Assembly (NCBI RefSeq): GCF_028453695.1
Contig: NC_135781.1
Location: forward strand, 20,459,640 to 20,523,639
Reading direction: 5' to 3'
DNA length: 64,000 bases
Source: Augochlora pura
Taxonomy: Eukaryota; Arthropoda; Insecta; Hymenoptera; Halictidae
Each line of letters starts with the position of its first letter. The first letter of the stretch is position 1. Under the pieces are notes generated by a model. That model was given only the letters and a program-made list of their open reading frames with translations, made no database searches and was not told the origin of the DNA. A program made the translations under genes and the position numbers. Below, one piece after another: positions 1 to 12,700 of this stretch.

Positions 1-582
1 CGATTATTCGGCCGGGGCTTAATAAAAATGCACGATACGGCAGACGCACAAAGAGGGCTGATTCGGCCTGGCACTCGGATTCTGACGTCCCAGGAAACAG
101 ACGGGACCCTCGTTAACATTTTCCTTCGTCAAACCGCCTTTTGTCGGCGGCCAACCCCTTTCTCTTCCACCGACGATAATCAGAGACCGACGGGCTAGTT
201 ACCGACGACTTTCCGACTTTCACCGTTCCGTTGACGGAGGATCGTCACGAAACGGCGAATATTACGAGCAGATCTGTTCATTTATATTCGTATATCCGGG
301 ATCGTACGAGACATCCGAATAAACAAAAATTATCCTGCTGTCTATTTCGCGAGACACTCGCCGCAACCGAAGTTGTAGAAAAGCGAGAGCCTGGAGAGAC
401 TGGAAAAATCGCATCGGTAAACCTATATAATGAAAAACAGATTAATTCTCCATTTATTCGAACGGATTTTATATTATTATCAGAGTTTTGTTGGAATCAT
501 TGTTAACTGCTTCCTTATTATTAAATCTGATTGAAGAAATTGATTCCAATTACTGAGAGGTTCGCTTACTTCCAATTACTAC
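1..582. other. Non-coding flank, GC-rich then AT-rich
   Basis: The first 240 bases are CpG-rich, followed by a gradual change to AT-rich sequence. An open frame of about 90 codons from 231 starts with TTG, has no recognisable domain and crosses a composition boundary, so I do not call it a gene. Nothing else is supported here. Confidence 0.5.
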
Positions 583-730
583 ACAGGGTGTACCCGAAAT
601 GTATGTACAAGCGAGCATCAGGTGATTCCTCTTAAGACAACATGAAAAAGTCATAAAGTAAATTTTCTTTATTTAAGATTTAGCTTTCGAGAAAATCGAG
701 TATGAAAATTCTCTTTTTATATAGTCACTG
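583..730. mobile_element. Truncated end of a CAGGGTGT-type MITE
   Basis: The segment opens with CAGGGTGTACCCGAAATG and continues with a 'ggtgattcctctt' block and a 'cttTCGAGAAAATCGAg' block. This order (CAGGGTGT end, GGTGATTC motif, TCGAGAAAATCGA motif) resembles a widespread insect MITE style known from ant and bee genomes. I find no matching inverted end nearby, so I read it as one end of a decayed element. Resemblance is from memory, not a search. Confidence 0.5.
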
Positions 731-2580
731 CTATGAGCAATATATATTGCTTAATAAATCGTATAATATCTTAATCGTAAATGCTTACAACTGTTAACGA
801 CTACTATGCAATACAGAAGAAGAGCCACAAAATATTAAGCATTAAACATCATTCGTACTCATTTGAACCTTTTTGTTTTATTGTATTTCCATAAAAAATC
901 TGTTTTTTTTTCAAATAACATTTCATAAACTTGCGGAATTCAATTTTGTTTCATTTGTGTATGTTTATAGTAGTACTGTGCATATTTTATAGAAACAAAA
1001 CTTTGGTTGTAATATTAAACGAATCAAAAATTATGTTAATTATTTTCTTTACTCGAATACGTTAGACGTTCAATCAAGATCGGTAGCTATAATTTCGTTT
1101 ACGATAACAAATTCACGTGTATCTCCTCGCGATCCTCCCGAGAAACGCTACCAGGCATTGATCAGAGCGGAAACGCCGGCGAATGAGAGAAACAGACGTA
1201 TCTACGGGAGCATGATGTTCCGAAGTAAGTGACATTTCATGTTTCGTCTCGCGGAAGATTTCGCCGATACGGAGGACATGCTAAATAAAAATATGTTCGT
1301 TTGAAGGTGCGCCGAGCAAGTTTCTCTCCGGGAGACGGCCCGGCCCGTTCCGCGTCTTTCGTCAGCGGACGCGTATTGATCGCGGCCGTAAGTCAACGGG
1401 ATCTATAAATTGGAGCGATCCCGTGATAGGACTGTCGATTGTCCGAGTGTTGCGGAGGGCAATTGCCTTTCATTTGAAATTACTTTGGGAAAATATTGGA
1501 TCCATAACTCATAATTCTTCGAGGCAAACGGCTCGTTCCATTCTTTTTATCTCCTCGACGCTCCCGATAAGGAATTTCGGAGAAAGCGATCCGAACGTGC
1601 TCGAGTTATAGTCCGCGTAGACTTCGAGAAAGTAGATTTTTCTTGTCCGTGGAACGACGAGTTCGAATTTTCCTTCGATTGTCAGGGAAACCGAAAAAGT
1701 GGATTACTCGTGTTTTTATGGCTAATATATCACCTCCTGGTATGCCAACTTTGATTTAGTAATCCTTTTAATAGCTAGAATTTAAAATTTAAATCCTTGA
1801 ACGCAATAAATTTATTTGCTTATATCAGGTGTTTAGAAAGAGTTCATTTACTCACTTTACAGAGTTCGCTTAATTACTCAATTTTCGGCAATTAAACAAA
1901 ATAAATTGTTGTTTCATTAAGGATAACAGAGAGATAAATAATTTTTTAAGAAGCATCTTCAAAAATATGTTTCAAAAAATTGCTGAATAGAGTTCGGAAT
2001 TGTTATAGGCATCGTCAATAGCACCGTTACGGAGTCAGTCCGCCGTCCGAGGGTTATTTTTAGTTTGGTCTACAGACAAATTGATTTTACGTCGATATAA
2101 GAAAATAACTCGAATGGCAAGGTACCTAGAAGAGAGTATAATCCCAAGAAGCAACAAGTTAATTTACATGCGTCGTTTGTTTTTGCAATTGCATCTACTA
2201 CGGAGATAAGTCGGTTTAATGTTAATTCAATTAAGATAAGCAGACAAACTTAGAAACGGCTATAACCCTTAAACGCAATAGGTGGGGCTATTTTCAACGT
2301 TTCCTTGGAAAAAAAACTGTCGAAATGACCTCAACTGATCACCTCGTTAAACGTTACAATTTCTCGATTTCATTTTGCTCCTTGCGGCGAATCGATGTAG
2401 CACGAATCCAAGAAAGATAAACCCGCGGTAGTAATTAGAAGCGAGCCCAGCTTTAAGAAGCATCAAGTCTATATATTCGCATCGTTTCTATGTAAAAGAT
2501 TTTTAAATTCGCTCGAATCGCGTCATGCAACTTAATTGCCGATCGGTTGAACCTTCAAATATCGAAGACAAATGTGAGCG
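731..2580. other. AT/GC/AT non-coding blocks
   Basis: AT-rich to about 1080, a CpG-rich block at about 1080-1740, then AT-rich to about 2580. At 2262 the sequence ATAACCCTTAAACGC resembles one end of a TTAA-type MITE, but I see no partner end. No gene is supported; short open frames in the GC block have no recognisable product. Confidence 0.45.
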
Positions 2581-5362
2581 CGCGATACCTTGAAGATAGT
2601 AGCCGCCGTTTAAAAAGGAGACGTCGGACTTGATGACGGTAATAAAACGAATTTGTTTTAACAGCACCTAAAAAGGTGCCGGTAGCTTTACGACGGTAGC
2701 GCGTGATTTGTCGAATAAAAGACGCGATCGCGTCGGGGGATAATAATTCTCGCTCGGATCGAGATTCATCTCGTGAGAGACGGCAATCCTTGAATTAATA
2801 CAGTCCCGCGTTTGTCCGGTCGGAATACGTTCGCGCGGTACGAATGAGACGTCGACTCATTAGCGAGGAAGTTTATACGCCCATGAGGATTAACACATGC
2901 CCGCTAATAGGAACAAATCGTCCTTGGACTGGCCCGTGGATACGAAAGCGGGTTCTCGGCGTCGTGTTTCGCGTCCAACCGTGCCCGGTCAAGCTCTCGC
3001 CCGTTGCTGTTCGAAAACTCCATCCTTCCCGATCAAACCGGGAAAAGGGGAATTTTGATTAATCAATTTGCCCCGTCGGATACAAACCCGGCCCCGAAAT
3101 CCGACATTTTTCACAGAATACCTGAAACATTTTTCACCGGGGCGTCACACGCAAAAATCCTGAATGATACTCGCGATCGTACTGAATAGTCAAACACCGT
3201 GCCAGATTCTGTCGCAGCTATCTCGCGGAACCTGTCAACTACAAATAAAATTCCAAGACTCGTGTATTATTCACAATAACCGATATAACCTGCGCGCTCG
3301 CTGACCTATCTCTCTCGACGGCTGCTTCACACCCCGGCCCTTCCACGTCCATCTAGCTGCGAGCATGTTCCAACGGTTATTCCTCGCAACGCTTCATCGA
3401 CGCAATGAAACTTTAATCCCGCTTCCGTATTTAGTTGATTAATTCGCATGACGCGACGTTTCGTTTCGTGTGTAATCTACCTTGTTGTAAGTCGGATGAT
3501 GTCCGTTGCGACTTGACGTCACGTTTATAGAGCGCCGGTTTGCGAAACAGGGACGAAAAGACCCGTAGTCTTCTCTCTCCGCTCGAGTCGCCAAAACTTG
3601 TGCTTCAGATTGATGCGAAATTGATTAGGTTGCTGCAAAATTGATTAAGTCCGATTTGGAATATATTTACGAGATGACATACGGTGGTACCTTTTCCCAA
3701 AACTTTATATATACGTTTCATAAAAATACATAATTCAAGACGGTAAATAAGACATTACTAACGCAAGCGTTGTTTTTACTTCACTTTTTTACAATTATAT
3801 AACTATATAACTGGAATATAAAATTTAATATGAGAACGTTGCTGACGACTGCCTGACATCTTAAACTTTAATATCTTGAAAATAATCAAAACTTTTGGTT
3901 TGACTATCATAGTTAATACATGGATCTAAGTTGTGAATCTTATGAGATCAGATCTTTCATTTATTAAATTTATTATATAGATTTAGGACATATTTAGGAG
4001 AAAAGAATATAAATTAAATAGAACATATTTTGCATTGTTCACAGCGAAAGTTCATCTTTCTCACATATTCTTTTTTATACTAAAGTGTTCTATCAATATT
4101 TTCTCTAAATAGAACCTCTAGCTAGTCACAGTAAAGATGTTATTATCATTAAAGTATTACGAAACGCGATATGTTAAAATTTTAAACGGTGTTCGATGCT
4201 CTGAAATGTATCCGCAATAGCTTTTTGGTGTTGTAATACAATCTGTCACGAAAATATTGTGACACCAGTCTGCTTTAATTGTTTACAGTTTATAACAACG
4301 TTGACCGATCTCGATGTAATTCTCAGAGATATACAAAATTCAATGTTTACATTTTTATTATTCGTTCAAATAAAAAAAAGTTTAAAAACATGCAATCTTT
4401 TAATATTTTTATTATTTCAACCAGTTTTGATAGTTACAAAATTACTTGTGGCGATTGTTTAGCAAACTGGGTCCTCTAAATCGACTGGCGACTAAATCGA
4501 CTAACGATTATAATGATGGAGGATGAAGAATGGAGGATAAATCCTCGTGGACAGATTCGTATCGATGGCGAATAACGAGGGAATACCGAATCAACTTGAA
4601 ATCTCGAGAAGAAACGGCTGTATGTAGCAATAGAACCATATCCCATGGCTCGGCAACGGTATCGTTGTCAGTCGAACCGCAAACAACGGGGACGTATTCA
4701 TGCTTGAGCAGCACTTGATCGTTTTTAGCGTGGAACGTGACGGCATAATCGATACATCGTCTACCGGAATGTATCGCGGCGTGCCCCGAATGGATGCTCT
4801 CCTGCAGGAAGCACCGTGCGCTACCACTCACCCTAATAAATACTTCGGCGATATCGAGGCGTAATAATTGTTCGTAATTATAGCACGCTTGATATTTGAC
4901 CGATTAGTTTTTAGAATTCATTATCCCCGCGACAGTGCGTTATTGCGCTCGCACGCAGCTCGTAATTACACGGAGAGGATATTGATTACTATCGAATCAC
5001 GCTGAATCCTGATCGATATTGATTGCTTGTATGATTAAAGTTCTTCCCTCCTGCACAAGAATTCTCTACCTCGTGATTTTCGAGGTAATCGGAAAATTAT
5101 GATACGATTTTATAATATTTACAAATTTTTAAAAATCTTATTGCTCCTTGACCTACATTTTAATTCAAACTTAACCAGGCTTGCTTTAGCCAAAAAAATA
5201 AGCAATGATATATTATTTTTGTAGCTATGCATTACATCCATATTATAATATACAAAAATTAATCAGATAATATCTTCTAAACTAATATAAACTGAATGAC
5301 CCGGGAAGAAAATGTATAGAAAAAGGATTTAAATACAAATTAATTTTTTATACAAATTAGCG
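2581..5362. other. GC block, AT block, mixed block without gene
   Basis: 2.58-3.56 kb is CpG-rich, 3.6-4.5 kb is strongly AT-rich, and 4.5-5.0 kb is mixed. A 107-codon frame on the minus strand (4508-4831) has no initiation context or domain that I can recognise and overlaps open frames on both strands, so it is probably chance. Confidence 0.45.
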
Positions 5363-5410
5363 ATCTATTTTTTTATTACGTTAATACGTAAACATAATAA
5401 AAAAATAGAT
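5363..5410. repeat. Near-perfect 48-bp palindrome
   Basis: ATCTATTTTTTTATTACGTTAA is followed, after a very short spacer, by its near-exact reverse complement ending AATAAAAAAATAGAT. It sits directly beside the fold-back element at 5413. A weaker relative, CTGTTTTATTATGTTAACATAG, occurs inside that element at about 5459. It could form a stem-loop or cruciform. Confidence 0.75.
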
Positions 5411-5412
5411 GT

Positions 5413-5595
5413 CTTCTGCTACGGTAGATGTCCCAATTTTCGTAAATAAATAATCCACTGTTTTATTATGTTAACATAGTAAAAAGTAGATCATCAATTT
5501 ATATATAACACTTTTTTTCTTCTGCACGTTTTTAAATCTAGGGGCTTGAAAATTAAAACAGTCATGATAATTGGGGGACATCTGCCGTAGCAGAA
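5413..5595. mobile_element. Fold-back MITE with TTCTGCTACGG ends
   Basis: The left end TTCTGCTACGGTAGATGTCCC is matched by the reverse complement of the right end, which reads TTCTGCTACGGCAGATGTCCC. The arms are about 25 bp with one mismatch in the first 21 bases. The interior is AT-rich and non-coding. Total length about 183 bp. I cannot assign a superfamily because no clear target-site duplication is visible. Confidence 0.7.
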
Positions 5596-7386
5596 ACATT
5601 GTCTCTTTCTCCATAAAACTCGGCGCACACTTTACTGTTACCATAACTGCCTTAATCGACTTCCCTTAATTTCCAACCAGTACTGATACATCCTAGACAT
5701 CTTTTATTGTTGTACACCTGATTCAAATCTGCGTTATCGTCGCAATTCGAGCATCCTCTTCTTTTGACAATCTCCTCCTTCCCAATCCTCCTTTTCCTTT
5801 TCATCCCGGGTCCTGATGCGTTCTTGTTGCGATCGATATTGCTTTCTCAGAGTTTATCTACAACTGTTTTTCACTCCTTTGACAATGGTATTTTTTTCAC
5901 AACTGTGCTGATTAGTACTTTTTTGTCTTTATTTCCCCGTTCCTTTCTTAGTCATACCATTTATATTTATTCTTTTGTTACTTTAATGATTTCATATTGT
6001 ATTATTCTCTATTATTTTCTTCGTTCTTTCATCTTATTTAATAATAATTAAAAATAATTAAATAATTCTTTCGGTCACTTATTTTCTTTTATTGTATTAC
6101 TTCTCTTCTGTTTTGTGTTTTATATGCTGCCTCTACCATATATTCTAATACTATCGTAACACAGTCACATTATTATAACCTTATCATATGTTGCGTCATA
6201 TCATTCTTTTGTCAATGAAATAAATATTATTATAATATTACCACCACTTGTACTTACATTACGTTTGTATTACAAATCATGTAATGGTAATGGTAGATTA
6301 AATTTTTACAACAACCTTCCTGAGAAAATACGAGAAGAGGCTACACCATTTTCTCGGCTATGTAGAAAGTATCGCAGATCACCTGACTAAACAAGCGTTA
6401 AAGACCGATCAGAAATCCATGTCGGTTCTCATTGCAGCTCTCGAATGTATTAAATCTTGAACGACACTGCCGCGCGAGGATTGCATAAACATCCAGAAAC
6501 GAGATTCCCGAAGCAAGCATCGAAGTATGTATTTCCTCGAGTAGCGTTCGCATTACGGCTCCAAATGTATTCGAGAGGGGGGTGGTGGGAGAGCTGCGGT
6601 CGACACAAAAGAAAGAGACAAATACGCGAGAAATCCGGGGAAACTGCGCAAGAATACATTTGGAAGGTGATAAAGCGTCGTGGATTCCCTGCCGGGTTGG
6701 CCGCGCGCGACGTGGTCTGAAGAAAACAACGGTGAAAGTCCGCGCTAAGGGAGTAGCCGCGGCACTGCAGAAGCGTGTCGTCGAGAAAAAAACACGACAT
6801 TAGGAGACCGGGTAACGCCCGCGGCTCTGTGTTCGGGGCTACCGTCGAACCCTGTTATAAATGTGTTACATCGCGTTAGCCGAGTATCCATTTATGAAAA
6901 AAACAGTCGGACGACGGTCGCGCGCGACCCGCGATAATTACAGCGTGTCTTCGGGATTAAATATCTCGGCCGCGCGTGTAATTTGCGCACCGTGAATACG
7001 CGGCCCAGATTAATTTATGGCCGCGAATTATGAAAAACGTTCCGTCCAGCCGGATTAACGAACGCGGCGACGATATTAAGGGCGGCATCCGGTCTGCCGA
7101 CTTCAAAGAATCCAATTCTTTTTGCTTCAGCCAATGGTAAACCGTGGAGGCTGTGCGAAGAGCCAGATATTCGAATTACGTTGGCAGGGACGATGAAACA
7201 GTAACAAAATCATAGTTTCGATAATTTGTCAATGTTTGTAAAAATTCTCTTCAAAATTTATTGATAGTGCCGGGATAATTATTAATAACATTCTTTTGCT
7301 TCTGGTAGATTTGCTATATGTGTATTTGTAAAGATTAAATGGTTTGTTTATAAACATTAGAGAACAACAAAATATGTACGTATTCC
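5596..7386. other. Pyrimidine-rich AT block then CpG-rich block
   Basis: 5.76-6.13 kb is T/C-rich on the + strand, which explains the hydrophobic 95-codon frame at 5764-6051; I do not regard that as a membrane protein gene. 6.3-7.14 kb is CpG-rich with several overlapping frames on both strands and no domain. A stop-free stretch near 6302-6385 loosely resembles the end of a LINE reverse transcriptase reading frame, but it is too short to support. Confidence 0.4.
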
Positions 7387-7493
7387 TTAATCAGTTAGTT
7401 GTTTTTGACGAGTATAGTCGCCATTTTACAAATACGTTGTAATTCCAGCATGATGAGTACAGTTGTCGAAAATAACTACCTAATCCTTGAAAA
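7387..7493. mobile_element. Short piggyBac-type MITE, GGTTAGCTGTT family, degraded
   Basis: The left end is TTAATCAGTTAGTTGTTTTT followed by GACGAGTATAGTCG. The right end, reverse complemented, reads ATTAGGTAGTTATTTTCGAC. Both ends match the copies at 40755 and 60808 (TTAA, GTTAGCTG, TTTTTGACGAG order). The right TTAA has mutated to CTAA. It is a non-autonomous relic of about 107 bp. Confidence 0.6.
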
Positions 7494-8720
7494 GTAGTCT
7501 AAGCTGCAGATAAGTGACATCGTTCTGAATTTATATTAAACGACTACTTGGACCAACTTACTTATTTAACAGATATTTAGCTACACTGACTAAAATATCA
7601 CTTCCGGCCGAAAGAAGTTACCTATGTAGCTTATCAAGAAGGTTGCAAGCTGAATTCATCAGAGACCCAGAATCTAAATATATATTTCTGTCCCGGCTCC
7701 AGGAACCTCTCTCAGGAGATTACGTTCGTATAGCGTTATGCTATCGATTCGTTCCCAAAAAACTCGATGTCTTTAACCCGCCGCATCAGGCTCTTCCCCG
7801 TCGAAAGCTTCGACCGGTCGTTGATTCGGCGCTCGGTAGAAGAAAAAGAAGCGTGTCTTTCGGAGCAAACGTCTCCGCGATCGAATGAATCACGACGTCG
7901 GTCACGGGGAATCGTTCAAGCACCGGATAACACGGCGCGACGAATCGATGCAGTGTTCCGGTCGATCGGATCCGGAGAAGCAGCGTGGATCGAAAAAGGG
8001 TGTGGGGGGGAGGGAGAGAGAGAGGGAGGGGGAGAGAGAGACGGGCGCGCGGGGTAACGCGAAATCGAATCGAGAAAGGTGGCGGATCTTTATCGAACTA
8101 TCGTGATTCGCGGTCAATTCCGCCGCGTGTAATTTCACGGGCAAATCGCGGAAGTTATGGCAAATGGGGCTCGCGATACAAGGCCGTAAACGTGATCGGC
8201 CGGATCGCGCCGCGCTGGGGTGTTTTCTCCGTGGGCTGAGATCTCACGAAAAACAAACAGTTGGAGCTAGGTGGTCCCTCATTAAGTTGGCACCACTCCG
8301 GCCCCCGACTCGTTCCCTTTCGACTCGAGTCGATCTCCGGTGCCCCGTTGCGAGGGTCTCCGAAAGGGCCGTTGGTCCCGAGGGTCCATTCGACCATTGT
8401 ATCACCGCATATACACGCACACGCGTGTGCCCCTCCCCACCGGTGGAACGTTCGATGGTGTCGCGGCGCCGAGTGAGACGTTACCTACGCGAAATCAATG
8501 CATTCGATACGTGTCACAATCCCTGCGTCCGGACTCCGTTCGCGTTTGTTAGCCCGGCGCTGGCCATTGCCACGTGAACGCTAAACTCGCGCGCACGTGT
8601 CCGTACCGTGTGCACGGGGGCTCGTGTGTTCGCGTGGTCAATGGACCGGCGCGGCGAGCCGCTCCGATTCCGCGGAATTAATCATTGATTTATGGAAAAT
8701 GTTACCACGACCACGAAGGT
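7494..8720. other. CpG-rich block with GA tract
   Basis: From about 7.64 kb the sequence is GC- and CpG-rich. It includes a G-run and GA tract at 8003-8042 that would be a candidate site for GAGA-binding proteins. Several frames of 70-137 codons overlap on both strands (for example 8164-8577 +), with arginine- and proline-rich translations typical of chance frames in such DNA. It could be an enhancer or CpG-rich promoter region; there is no direct proof. Confidence 0.4.
8003..8042 (+). repeat. G-run and (GA)n tract
   Basis: A run of seven G is followed by interrupted GAGAG repeats up to position 8042. Low-complexity purine tract inside a CpG-rich block. Confidence 0.8.
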
Positions 8721-10240
8721 GCGTCAACTCAACATTCATATCGATTTAATTGGCCGTGGATGATCCTGAAAAATTAAGTCCGCCCGTTCGCCCGCAACCG
8801 ATAGACTGTGACGGCGCGTGTAAATCGATTGATCAAGTATGCCGACAAGCTGAATTGCCAAGGCTTGTACTTGGGCCGGGTGTTTCGATTGTGCGCGATA
8901 CAAAGTGGGCGACGAAAGTATTCGCACGCTTCTAGAACGATGTAACTTTGTTAAAACTGGACTAGGGTACTGGAACAGATTGCTGTGGGGTGATAAATAC
9001 AAAATGTCTTGAACAATAAACAAGATGGAAGTGTAAAAGGATTTAATATGTCTCATTCGAGAAATATAACACGCAAATATATAAGAAAACAAATTTTATA
9101 TTTATTTACATATGTATATCTTCCAAATTTCATGAAAATAGTTGGGCAGGATTGAAAACTCGTGAGAACTTCAACGTTCTGAGTATTTAGAAACTTCGGA
9201 TATATTAAACAGTATGAATCGGTGATAAGGGCCTAATTTAAATATTGCGCAACATGTTTGGGATAATTTGGACGTAGTTCAATGACAAACTGAATCAGAA
9301 GATGCAGATGCACTGTTGGAGTTGCTGTAGGCGATGTGAAAGCTATCGAAAAGGAGAACATATGTATCAAATGACATTCGACGTCACTATAAAATTCTGT
9401 TTACGCTTCAACCTACATTTGCGTTAGCTTAAAGAAACTCTTTAGTGTCATCGTTTTATAGCTGCATCAAGGATGTAAATGTTTATTGAGTTTCCTAATT
9501 ATTTAAACTGCTCATACACACACTCTATCGACTAAGATTCAAATTCTGTATACAGGTAGAATAGACACCTCTACATTCAGATATAGTTGTCTAGGTTTTT
9601 ATAGTACAGAACTTAACTAACAACTATTGACTTACTTACATGAACAGCCATAAACGAAATCGGTAATTAAAAAGTCGTCAACAGTGAACGGTAAAAACTA
9701 AATAAATAGAGTTATTTATGTGTATTGATTAAAGCGAACTGTCGTCATTATTTAATGTGCGAAGGGGTTGAAACTCGTCGTATTGCTCGGATGAAACTAG
9801 AACATAAAGAATTCAAATCATTTACTAAACAATCCAAACTTGACGAATGTAGTTATCATGCAAAGAAAACTATTTTGCAAGTTCTTAGAATAAATTTTGG
9901 CAAATACAAGAAACGAAATACGGAAGAAAACTAATTCGTTCTTCCTTTGGAACTACAAAACTACTCCATCTTTATGTACAATCAGCTGAAATATTCAATT
10001 TTGCGTACATTTGCAAACCGATCATTTCAGTCGAGGTTTCATGGTTACGAAACACTAATGAATGATTATTTTGCTGCTTTTTATTAAAGGATAAACAATC
10101 GGTTCTGCTAAAAAGATACATCGTGTCTCAATATAATTTCGAACATACTTCATTAATTATTATACAAACTCCTGTATATAAAACTAGAAATTTGTCGGTT
10201 CGGCGAGAAAATTAACTTTCAAATCTGAGCAAATAATTTC
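8721..10240. other. AT-rich spacer
   Basis: AT-rich DNA without a gene that I can support. A 69-codon lysine-rich frame at 9725-9934 ends in TAA but has no upstream or downstream support. Possible old transposon remnants could not be delimited. Confidence 0.4.
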
Positions 10241-12700
10241 GTCATTCGCGTACAGTTTGTACGGTGGTCGAGGTGTTAAAGATGGGGAAGCTGCGGATCA
10301 TTGTGGTCGGAACTTCGAGGCAGCAAAAGCGGGTACAGAGTTGGAAGACGCGTGACGAGCGCGACGAGTCGAAAGCGGTCGCGTTAGCGCAAGGAAAACG
10401 TCCGATAATGGGATTACACATAGCGAATGGATTACTGAAATCCCTCGAATGCAAAACCTTACGATAATCTGGTACAACGTTCCCGTATCTTGGACACGGT
10501 TGGCAACGGTGGCCTGGGGAGGCGTGGAGGACGCCGAGTATCGGCCGGTAGGCCCGGTTCTCAGAGACGAAAACGCCGTGGAATATACAGCGGCCGAGGC
10601 CCGGACGGTTTTCTTCGTTCCACCTGTTGTGGGTAGAGTCCGAGAGAGCGTCCGTGTGTTCCACAGTGGAATTATCCTTCGGCCGTACGCAGGTAATGTG
10701 AGCAGTTAACGCAAATGGGACGGTATACCACCGTCCGAGGCGGGATTATAATGAAATAAATACTACGATTAAAGGGAACGCGTTTAAATTAACCGTCCCT
10801 ATTGCTCGTGTAGCGAACGAGTTTCGAGATTCGATCTCGCAGACGCGCGAGCCACGTACACAGAGGCTCCAACCGCATAAATAGTCTCGTCCGCGGGTCC
10901 CCTGGCCCGATACAGCGTTAATGACCAGGTCGTTTTCTGTTACAGACACCCGTCAGCGACTCGGGACGAGCGGCGAGCAGCCTGGAAAAATTCCGTGAGT
11001 ATGCCAGCGCCGTTTCGCCGTCCGTTGATATTTAATCGATATCGCTAGATCGTATCGTCGCTTATCCTCTCGCTTTCCGCCATGTCATTCCGCGGGGCCG
11101 TTTCTCGCTAGGACGCCGCGCTGGCCACGCACACACGCGCCCGCAGAGAGACAAACGTACAAACTCAGAAGAAACGAACGCGACGGCGACCTCGCTTCTC
11201 GATCGCGCACTGGCTGCACCGCGAGACAAAGAAAATTCTTTCCCACGCGCAGGTGTCGGTTTATGGCGCGCCGCTATGGATATGCCTGGTATCGCTGTGA
11301 GAGCATTCTGTAAATGAAGTTATTTCAAAGATGGTCGAAGAAATGGCTGCCCTCTGGGGCACGAGCTTCACCGAAACGGTGAAGTTTCCCGGAATGCAAC
11401 GAAGGCGAGCACCGACATGAGACATTGGCCGAATGTTATCACTCTCGAGAGGAGTATTTCATTCCGAGAGTAGAATATTCCTGTCCGAGGGCGTTCTACG
11501 GTTTTCGCAATCGCGCTGCCATCAGGAACAAACGCGATTCAATTTTCTACTGACCCCTTTGTCTTGATCCGCGGGATGATTACCAGCAAACATCGTATCA
11601 GTTTCTCTGCGGCTTTTTCCATGTAATTGGACAGGGAAAATGCGGGAAAAATCTGGCACGTTGCAGTTCCCGATATACGCGCGCTAGAGAATTTTTCCCG
11701 ATATTTTGGCTGGAAAGCCTGCTTGTAAAAAGTCGAATGCGGGCGCCGCGCCGATCATTGGGAATCTGCGAGCGTGTCTGTTCATCGCTTTCCGTTTCTA
11801 CTGACCAAACTAATAGCGTTTCGGTTCGATCCGCAGTCGGTTAATCAACATGGGCCAGGTAGCTCTCGATTGCCAGGTGTTCGAAGTGACGCGCAACGGA
11901 CGCGAGTCATCGCCGAGGAACGCATTAAAAGTTTCATCTCCTCGGGAAAGTTTCCGGTTTTACGTGCCGTTGTTCTCCCGTATCTAGTTAGACCGTCAAA
12001 CAAGCCGAGCTCCAGCTCGACATGACCACATCCGCCGTCATAATTCGCGGAATCAGCCGAAGTTTCGCTCCTCACGGACGATAAGCGTGACTCGCGTGGC
12101 GATACGTGCTCGCGGAGCCAGCTTCAATAAAATCGTAAACGCGCCGGTTACGCGGACTACGTCGTAAACCCGCCGCGGTTTTTCTATTCGGTCGTTTAAT
12201 ACTCTTTGACGATCCTGCTGCAAAGAGCGCCACGCTCTGGAGCAGAGGCCTAGGTGTCTTAGAATAGTATCGTCTACATATTATACCCGCTATCCGGTTG
12301 CGTTCAGGTATCCCTTGTTTTCTTGTTCTCGATAAACGGTGATTGAAAACCCAAGGTTACGCTGTAAATAGCCATATAGTCATACCACGCTTCTCGGTTT
12401 AGCAATTTCATTTACTTTCGATATTCCTCTCTCGCTCCTGTTCCCCCTCTTGTCGTCCGATTTAACTGAACGTTTCGCAATCGCATCACGAATGTTGGCA
12501 CAATTTTGTGCATTCACTCGCAGAAAACGATGCGCTGTTGTTCACCGCCGTGTAAATTATCCATGCCTCAGGATTCCGTAACCTGCGTAAACTGGCAAAA
12601 CTTTATAATTAACCATCCGTCGGCAATATGATTATTTACTAACGAACCCGGCGTTACGGCTCTTTTATTACCGGGCCTAAATTTCTATCTTTTCAAACTG
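10241..12700. other. 2.5-kb CpG-rich block
   Basis: This is one of the larger CpG-rich blocks. Overlapping frames on both strands (for example 10242-10664 - and 10449-10709 +) have no domains. It contains the splice-flanked candidate exon at 10946-10994 and a TATA-like CATAAATAG at about 10876. The block could be a conserved regulatory or exonic island; comparison with a related genome would decide. Confidence 0.4.
10946..10994 (+). other. Candidate 49-bp internal exon
   Basis: An acceptor with a pyrimidine stretch (CGTTTTCTGTTACAG, ending at 10945) and a donor GTGAGTAT starting at 10995 flank 49 bases. All three frames are open; the frame starting at the first base reads TPVSDSGRAASSLEKF, a serine-rich sequence with ordinary codon content, and it ends in phase 1. 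I do not recognise the protein. Microexons of this size exist in insect genes, but a chance pair of splice motifs in 64 kb is quite possible. RNA-seq junctions would settle it. Confidence 0.25.

Noticed and set aside
1140..1224. Possible exon ending in the donor GAAGTAAGTG
   Set aside because: The upstream acceptor is weak and no open frame with a plausible protein is seen.
5764..6051. Hydrophobic 95-codon frame resembling a membrane protein
   Set aside because: The hydrophobicity follows directly from T/C-rich DNA; no start or splice context supports a gene.
6302..6390. Short frame resembling the end of a LINE reverse transcriptase
   Set aside because: Fewer than 30 codons match a loose pattern, with no RT motifs upstream.
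9120..9960. Suspected mariner transposase relic
   Set aside because: No catalytic D,D34D-type pattern, no terminal repeats found; the lysine-rich 69-codon frame does not match.
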